Shown piece by piece: positions 58,897-64,000 of a stretch of DNA of 64,000 nucleotides. The first letter of the stretch is position 1. Every line of letters starts with the position of its first letter. The DNA comes from an uncultured Bacilli bacterium (lineage in GTDB: Bacteria > Bacillota_I > Bacilli_A > RF39 > UBA660). The notes below the pieces were generated by a model, which was not told where the DNA came from, made no database searches, and saw only the letters and a program-made list of their open reading frames with translations. The stretch is taken from positions 1-64,000 of the forward strand of contig CAJTWC010000006.1 of the NCBI GenBank assembly GCA_910580185.1, in the 5' to 3' direction. A program made the translations under genes and the position numbers.

Positions 58897-59741
58897 TTTA
58901 ATATATCTTTTAAATTTAATCCTGCATTATAAATATCTTTTTTTGGAAGATCAGTTTTTTCTTTATTAATAATATTAACAGCTTCTTTAATAGAAATATT
59001 ATTTTTAACCATCTTATCTATTATTAATGCCTCTATGCTTATTTCGTCTTTTTCTTTTCTAATTTGATTATTACTAATCAATATTACATATTCACCCTTA
59101 GAAGTATTAGGATCCTCTTTTAATTTATCATATACATACTCTATTTTACCACTTATACTTTTTTCGTGAACCTTAGTCAATTCAGAACATACGCATACCG
59201 CGCATCCTGGCATTTCACATTTTATCTCTTCCAATAGCCTCAAAATCCTTTTTGGAGATTCATATAATACCTTTGTCTTTACTTTAGAATGTTTTATTTC
59301 ATCAAATAACGCTTTTTTGGGTTTATTATCAGTTGGTACAAATCCATAAAAGGAAAAAGATGAAGTATCAAGACCACCAATTGATAAAGCTGTTATTACT
59401 GCTGAACATCCTGGCACACCAATAACCTCTATATTATTTTTTCTAGCTTCACTTATTAAAATATAACCTGGATCAGATATACACGGTGTACCTGCATCAG
59501 AAACTAAAGATACATTCATACCACTTTGTAAATCCGATAATACTTTTTCTACTTTTTCTCTTTCATTAAACTTATGATACGAGGCCATTTTATTTTTTAT
59601 ATCAAAGTGATTAAGAAGCTTAATAGTTTGTCTTGTATCTTCTACTAATATATAATCTGAATTTTTTAAAGTTTCAACTGCCCTTGGTGAAAAATCACCT
59701 AAATTACCAATTGGAGTTGCAACTACATATAAAATACCCAT
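58893..59741 (-). CDS. rsmI: 16S rRNA 2'-O-ribose C1402 methyltransferase RsmI
   Basis: 282 residues. YVVATPIGNLGDFSPRAVETLKNSDYILVEDTR at the N-terminus and LVSDAGTPCISDPG (SAM-binding) are diagnostic of RsmI/YraL. It methylates C1402 in the ribosomal P site. GGTGATAGT precedes ATG. The gene is preceded by a NUDIX gene and a thioredoxin-like gene with short gaps. Confidence 0.96.
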   Translation of the reverse strand: MGILYVVATPIGNLGDFSPRAVETLKNSDYILVEDTRQTIKLLNHFDIKNKMASYHKFNEREKVEKVLSDLQSGMNVSLVSDAGTPCISDPGYILISEARKNNIEVIGVPGCSAVITALSIGGLDTSSFSFYGFVPTDNKPKKALFDEIKHSKVKTKVLYESPKRILRLLEEIKCEMPGCAVCVCSELTKVHEKSISGKIEYVYDKLKEDPNTSKGEYVILISNNQIRKEKDEISIEALIIDKMVKNNISIKEAVNIINKEKTDLPKKDIYNAGLNLKDILK

Positions 59742-59755
59742 ACTATCACCTACTT

Positions 59756-60148
59756 TTAATCTATTAATCCTTTATTGTGTAAATCCTCAAATATTAATTT
59801 ATCTACTGGAGATATTTTATCAACATCACAGTATTTAAGCCATACTATTTTATCAATTTCAGAGTCTTCTTTTAAAATGCCTTTAAAATCAGCCATGTAA
59901 CAACTCATTTTAACAACAATACCCTCTTTTTTTCCATGTGCTTGAGCTTTAAACGTACCATAATATTTAATACTATCCGTTAATATATCAACTGATAATT
60001 CCTCTTTTATTTCTCTAGTTAATGTTTCCACATCATTTTCAAAATTTTCTCTTTTTCCTCCAGGGATATAATACGTATCTTTTCCCTTAGATAAAGTACT
60101 AAGTATTTTCTTATCCTTAATATATATCCACGCAATCTTATCTATCAT
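59756..60148 (-). CDS. NUDIX hydrolase (MutT-like)
   Basis: 130 residues, AAGGAGG six bases before ATG. The NUDIX box is GGKRENFENDVETLTREIKEELSV, with the RE...EE pair intact. Short, single-domain, as MutT/8-oxo-dGTPase or related. It sits 14 bp upstream of rsmI and 17 bp downstream of the thioredoxin-like gene, so all three form one operon. Confidence 0.87.
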   Translation of the reverse strand: MIDKIAWIYIKDKKILSTLSKGKDTYYIPGGKRENFENDVETLTREIKEELSVDILTDSIKYYGTFKAQAHGKKEGIVVKMSCYMADFKGILKEDSEIDKIVWLKYCDVDKISPVDKLIFEDLHNKGLID

Positions 60149-60165
60149 AAATCCTCCTTATATAA

Positions 60166-61308
60166 TTAAAAATTAAAAGTTAACCATAATGGTTTTAAAC
60201 CTAACAAAATCCCAATAAATAAAATTATTATAGAACTTATTACTACCCCATTTTTATCAACAAGTTCATATAATTTTAGCTTAATAAATATTTTCTGTAA
60301 TAATATATAAAATAAAATATAAATTAAAGCAATAATTAATAAGTAAACAATCAATAATACCATTTTAAGTATGAATGATAATTTATGATATTCAAATATA
60401 TTTAATATCATATCTGGCACTCCGCCATAGTTCATAAGTGATATTAAAACGGTAACTATTATAAGTATAAACGATGATAATATTATTAAAATACTTTTAA
60501 ATTTATTTGACTTAGTAACATTTGTAGTATTATTTTCATTATCTAAGCTCTTTAATATTTTTATTAGTCCTAAAACTCCTAAAATAATTAGTAAAACAGA
60601 TACCAAGGTTCTAAAACCATTAATCAAATTTAAATATCCATCATATTTAATACCAGATATTAAAAGTGTAAAATAAAGAAGTATCATAAATATAATAGAT
60701 GACACACCAACTATTAAAGCCTTTTTCTTATTTTTAATATTTATAAGTAATATTGATATTAATAAAATCCCCCAAAACATAGATATATTAAATGCATCTA
60801 ATAATCCCAATAATACCGTGGATAATAATACATTAGTCTTCTTTAAGTTTTTACCGAACAATTTATATTCATAAGAATTATTAGGATTATTTTTTTCCCT
60901 ATCTACTACCCCTAAATGAATTCCCACCTCATCAACAAAGTTATTTTTACTTGCCTTGTTTATATGGTAAATATAAGTTTGGTTAGTAGTATTACTTGAA
61001 TAACCTATTATTGGAGTATTATCAATAACTACAAATGGAACTCCTCTAACGTTAATATCTAAATAGTTTGCAACATCATTCATTATTTCCTTATTATCGC
61101 CATTATTCCAAACTTCATATTCTACCAAGTTAAGATTATATTTACTTTTTACTGTATTTAAATAATCCCTTGCTTCTTCACAGTGTGGGCATGTATTTCC
61201 ATAAAAGACATAAACATTAACTTCTTTTGCTTTTATTTTAAAATTAAAAGAAAAAAATATTAAAACAATAAACAATAAAATAAAAAACGTTCTTTTAATA
61301 ATATTCAT
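60166..61308 (-). CDS. Exported thioredoxin-like protein with C-terminal membrane domain
   Basis: 380 residues. Signal/anchor (8-27), then a thioredoxin-like domain with FYGNTCPHCEEARDYL (CPHC at about residues 40-43) and the cis-proline in RGVPFVVID, then about six membrane helices (from near residue 160 to the end), resembling the DsbD/CcdA transmembrane part in layout but without its obvious Cys pair. It probably handles disulfides at the cell surface, where several Cys-bracketed proteins of this organism act. AAGGAATG precedes ATG. Confidence 0.8.
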   Translation of the reverse strand: MNIIKRTFFILLFIVLIFFSFNFKIKAKEVNVYVFYGNTCPHCEEARDYLNTVKSKYNLNLVEYEVWNNGDNKEIMNDVANYLDINVRGVPFVVIDNTPIIGYSSNTTNQTYIYHINKASKNNFVDEVGIHLGVVDREKNNPNNSYEYKLFGKNLKKTNVLLSTVLLGLLDAFNISMFWGILLISILLINIKNKKKALIVGVSSIIFMILLYFTLLISGIKYDGYLNLINGFRTLVSVLLIILGVLGLIKILKSLDNENNTTNVTKSNKFKSILIILSSFILIIVTVLISLMNYGGVPDMILNIFEYHKLSFILKMVLLIVYLLIIALIYILFYILLQKIFIKLKLYELVDKNGVVISSIIILFIGILLGLKPLWLTFNF

Positions 61309-61369
61309 ATTACATCATTCCTTATAAGTGCTAATAAAATTATAACACCTCGGTATTAAAAATACATCA

Positions 61370-61396
61370 AAAAAACACCAATTAGGTGTTTTAATT
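61370..61396 (-). terminator. Terminator after the 97-residue membrane protein
   Basis: Minus-strand AACACC-TAATT-GGTGTT followed by TTTTT. Confidence 0.7.
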
Positions 61397-61399
61397 ATA

Positions 61400-61693
61400 T
61401 TATTTTGCTGGAATAATACGTGTTACTGTACCATCTACATTAATTATTCTTGTTTCTGCCGTTTTAGCCGGAATAACACGAACGTTTTTCTTTTTAACAT
61501 TTACTACGCTTGCCTTCGCATTATCTAATCCTTTAGAAGTAGTAATTTGAGCTGTTAGAATGCCTAAACCGCCCATTACAAGCATAAGAACAATTGATAA
61601 GCTAGCAGCTACTCTGTACCATGAGTCCTTAATTAATTCAGGATCAGCTAACCTTGGTCTTCCTACTTTTGCTTTTTCTTCCATTTTTGCCAT
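61400..61693 (-). CDS. Small bitopic membrane protein of unknown function
   Basis: 97 residues, AAGGAG eight bases before ATG. A basic cytoplasmic start with VGRPRLADPELIKDSWYR, one membrane helix (about 29-50) and an outer part that repeats a motif: VRVIPAKTAETRIINV and VTRIIPAK. The same VxxRxIPAK pattern occurs twice. GRPRLADP resembles the phospho- or DNA-binding tails of AT-hook-like proteins, but nothing is certain. It has its own terminator. Confidence 0.7.
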   Translation of the reverse strand: MAKMEEKAKVGRPRLADPELIKDSWYRVAASLSIVLMLVMGGLGILTAQITTSKGLDNAKASVVNVKKKNVRVIPAKTAETRIINVDGTVTRIIPAK

Positions 61694-61826
61694 ACTATCA
61701 ACTCCTTTACTATAACCTATTATAATAATAACATAAATTAAATTATTTAAAACTTTTTTTAATTTTACTTTACATTATTCTTTACTATAAAAGTTATGAT
61801 TCCATAATAAGATTTTTATACAATTA
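61694..61826. promoter_or_regulatory. Upstream region of the small membrane protein gene
   Basis: AT-rich; should contain its promoter on the minus strand (TATTATTATAATAGG near 61709-61723 holds a good -10, TATAAT). No ORF is seen. Confidence 0.4.
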
Positions 61827-61862
61827 ATAAAAGTAGAACTACAATTATGTAATTCTACTTTA
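61827..61862 (-). terminator. Terminator after clpB
   Basis: Minus-strand AAAGTAGAATTACA-TAAT-TGTAGTTCTACTTT followed by TATT; the left arm overlaps the last codons and stop. Confidence 0.75.
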
Positions 61863-63960
61863 CTATTACTAAACTATCATCTTTTATATCAACGGTTAAA
61901 TTATCACCAGTTATAATGCTTCCATCTATTAATTTTTTAGCTAATAACGTCTCTAAGTTTTTAGATAAAAATCTTTTAAGTGGTCTTGCCCCATAATTAT
62001 GATCGTATCCATTTTCAACAATCCATTCTTTAGCCTTTTCACTTAATGTTATGGATATTCTATTTCCAATTAATTTCTTATTTAAATCACTTACTAGTTT
62101 ATCTAATATTTCGTAAATAACTTCTTTAGATAATGAGTTAAATATTATTATTTCATCAACACGGTTTAAAAATTCTGGTCTAAAGTATGTTTTTAATTCA
62201 TTATTTATAACGTCTTCATCTAATTTACCATCAAGTACATATTCACTTCCAACGTTAGATGTCATAATTATAATGGTATTTTTAAAATCCACCGTACGTC
62301 CATGACCATCAGTTATTCTTCCGTCATCTAGTATTTGAAGAAGAATGTTTAAAACATCTTTATGAGCTTTTTCTATTTCATCAAATAAAACTATGCTATA
62401 AGGATTTCTTCTTACTGCCTCAGTTAATTGTCCACCTTCATCATAACCTACGTATCCTGGAGGAGCACCAATTAGTCTTGCAACAGAATGACTTTCCATG
62501 TATTCACTCATATCGATTCTAACCATGTGTTTTTCATCGTCAAAAAGCTCATAAGCAAGCGTTCTTGCGACCTCTGTTTTACCAACACCAGTAGGTCCTA
62601 AGAAGATAAATGATCCTATTGGTCTATTTTCATCTTTAATACCTGATCTTGATCTTATAATGGCATCACTAACAAGATTTAAAGCTTTATCTTGACCTTT
62701 TACTCTTAGTTTCATGTTTTCTTCTAGGTTAAGAACCTTTTCTTTTTCACCTTGTGCTAACTTAGTAATAGGAATATTAGTCCACCTTGCAATAACTTCC
62801 GCGATTGATTCATCAGTTACCCTATCTGATAATATCTTACTTTCGTTAGCTTGTTTTAAATTATCAAGTTTTTTTTCTAACTCTGGAATAGTACCATGTC
62901 TTAATACCGCAGCACTTTCCAAATCATAGTTATTTTCAGCCATTTCAAGTTTGAATCTAGCATCTTCTAACTCTTTTTTAGTTTTCTTAATATCAGATTG
63001 AATAGCTTTTTCTTTTTCCCAATCATTTCTAAGAGAGGTTTCTTCTTCCTTCATCTCTTTTATTTTGCTATCTAGTTCTTTTACTCTTTCTTTACTAATG
63101 TCATCTTTATCTTTCTTAATAGCTTCTCTTTCTATTTGAAGTTTCATGATTCTTCTTGTTAAACTATCTATGTTTTCAGGAACAGAATCCATTTGAACAC
63201 GTATTGTCGCACAAGCTTCATCAATTAAATCAATTGCTTTATCAGGTAAAAATCTATCAGTTATGTATCTGTTCGAAAGGGTGGCTGCTGCAACTAAGGC
63301 TGCATCCGATATAGATACACCGTGATGTACTTCGAATCTAGGTTTTAATCCTCTTAGGATTGTAATTGTATCAGACACCGTAGGTTCTTTTACCATAACT
63401 TTTTGGAATCTACGCTCTAAAGCACCATCGTCTTCAATATACTTACGATACTCATTTAACGTAGTTGCACCAATGCAGTGTATCTCTCCTCTTGCAAGCA
63501 TTGGCTTAAGCATGTTTCCGGCATCCATTGCACCTTCTAATTTACCAGCACCTACTATCATGTGAATTTCATCAATAAACATAATTATGTTACCTTCAGA
63601 CTTTTTAACTTCGTTTAAAACGTTTTTAAGCCTTTCTTCAAACTCACCACGATACTTAGCCCCAGCAATTAAAGAAGCCATATCAAGTTCCCAAATTGTT
63701 TTATCTTTTAAAGTACTTGGCACGTCACCTTTTACAATACGTTGTGCAAGTCCTTCTATAATAGCGGTCTTACCAACACCTGGTTCACCAATTAAAACTG
63801 GATTATTCTTGGTTTTACGAGATAATATTCTAGTAATACTTCTTATTTCTTCATCTCTTCCAATTACTGGATCTACCTTTCCATCTTTAACGTACTGAGT
63901 AATATCTCTACCATATTTTTCCAAAACATTCTCTTCTTGTTGTTCATTCATATTAAACAT
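61855..63960 (-). CDS. clpB: ClpB-type disaggregase lacking the N-terminal domain
   Basis: About 701 residues, start MFNMNEQQEEN (AAGGGGAG upstream). AAA+ domain 1 with Walker A GEPGVGKT and VDPVIGRDEEI, a coiled-coil middle domain (about 265-390), AAA+ domain 2 with GPTGVGKTEVART, FDEIEKAHKDV and DDGRITDGHGR. It has no Clp_N repeat domain (usually the first 150 residues), a feature of Mollicutes ClpB. It rescues aggregated proteins with DnaK. No CIRCE element is visible in the 40 bp before it. Confidence 0.94.
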   Translation of the reverse strand: MFNMNEQQEENVLEKYGRDITQYVKDGKVDPVIGRDEEIRSITRILSRKTKNNPVLIGEPGVGKTAIIEGLAQRIVKGDVPSTLKDKTIWELDMASLIAGAKYRGEFEERLKNVLNEVKKSEGNIIMFIDEIHMIVGAGKLEGAMDAGNMLKPMLARGEIHCIGATTLNEYRKYIEDDGALERRFQKVMVKEPTVSDTITILRGLKPRFEVHHGVSISDAALVAAATLSNRYITDRFLPDKAIDLIDEACATIRVQMDSVPENIDSLTRRIMKLQIEREAIKKDKDDISKERVKELDSKIKEMKEEETSLRNDWEKEKAIQSDIKKTKKELEDARFKLEMAENNYDLESAAVLRHGTIPELEKKLDNLKQANESKILSDRVTDESIAEVIARWTNIPITKLAQGEKEKVLNLEENMKLRVKGQDKALNLVSDAIIRSRSGIKDENRPIGSFIFLGPTGVGKTEVARTLAYELFDDEKHMVRIDMSEYMESHSVARLIGAPPGYVGYDEGGQLTEAVRRNPYSIVLFDEIEKAHKDVLNILLQILDDGRITDGHGRTVDFKNTIIIMTSNVGSEYVLDGKLDEDVINNELKTYFRPEFLNRVDEIIIFNSLSKEVIYEILDKLVSDLNKKLIGNRISITLSEKAKEWIVENGYDHNYGARPLKRFLSKNLETLLAKKLIDGSIITGDNLTVDIKDDSLVIVK

Positions 63961-64000
63961 AAATATCACTCCCCTTATAAATATATTATGCACCTTTTTT

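Overview
The window is AT-rich (very low GC), dense with genes, and mostly coded on the minus strand. Purine-rich ribosome binding sites, many Rho-independent hairpins, lipoprotein signals, MurI and Ddl (peptidoglycan synthesis), split ThrE, YlmH-like and RsmI proteins point to a low-GC Gram-positive bacterium. The ClpB lacks its N-terminal domain, as in Mollicutes. Together with the AT bias, this suggests an uncultured gut member of the Bacilli near the Mollicutes/Erysipelotrichia (RF39-like). That placement is inference. TGA ends several genes, including in ATGA overlaps, so genetic code 11 fits better than code 4.

Layout. 1-5.5 kb: a GntR/ABC exporter operon with a palindromic operator; a lipoprotein; a nucleotide-salvage and clean-up cluster (dCMP deaminase, RdgB, deoxyribosyltransferase-like, NUDIX) in which two genes carry homopolymer frameshifts; peptidase E and a ZIP transporter. 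5.6-16.4 kb: phosphoketolase, a HipA-like kinase pair, a degenerate hybrid histidine kinase, a PlsC-like acyltransferase, Hsp20, an ABC exporter, and a P-loop kinase behind a leader-peptide attenuator. 16.4-25.3 kb: coupled CDF and P-type ATPase transporters, split ThrE, GpmI, and an ArsP_2-type permease. 25.4-27.8 kb: a plus-strand collagen-like surface protein (split in two) with a glycosyltransferase that probably modifies it. 27.8-40 kb: redox and hydrolase genes, MurI, a probable type I toxin-antitoxin locus, a MATE transporter fused to a cytidylate-kinase-like domain behind a short attenuator, an IS481-like element with unusual direct repeats, PatB, PnuC, exonuclease III, and an acetyltransferase broken by a palindromic duplication.

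40-52 kb is a surface module: a 1724-residue papain-like protease with InlB-type repeats and a C-terminal dockerin, two membrane-anchored Ig/cadherin-like proteins (one with a cohesin-like domain), a YHYH/G5-like protein, a bleomycin-hydrolase-like peptidase and Ddl. This looks like a minimal cohesin-dockerin system displaying a protease. 52-64 kb: an NrtR-type regulator with two perfect operators around its promoter and two unknown genes behind it, more NUDIX and nucleotidyltransferase genes, tRNA-His, a short zinc-ribbon gene, DNA polymerase IV, RsmI, a thioredoxin/DsbD-like protein and ClpB.

Two themes recur. First, several promoter-proximal leaders look like transcription attenuators, two of them with short leader peptides, which is typical of antibiotic-inducible genes. 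Second, many non-essential genes are broken, by single-base homopolymer indels, a nonsense codon, a small insertion or a palindromic duplication. That could be real gene decay or phase switching, or long-read consensus error; raw reads are needed to decide.
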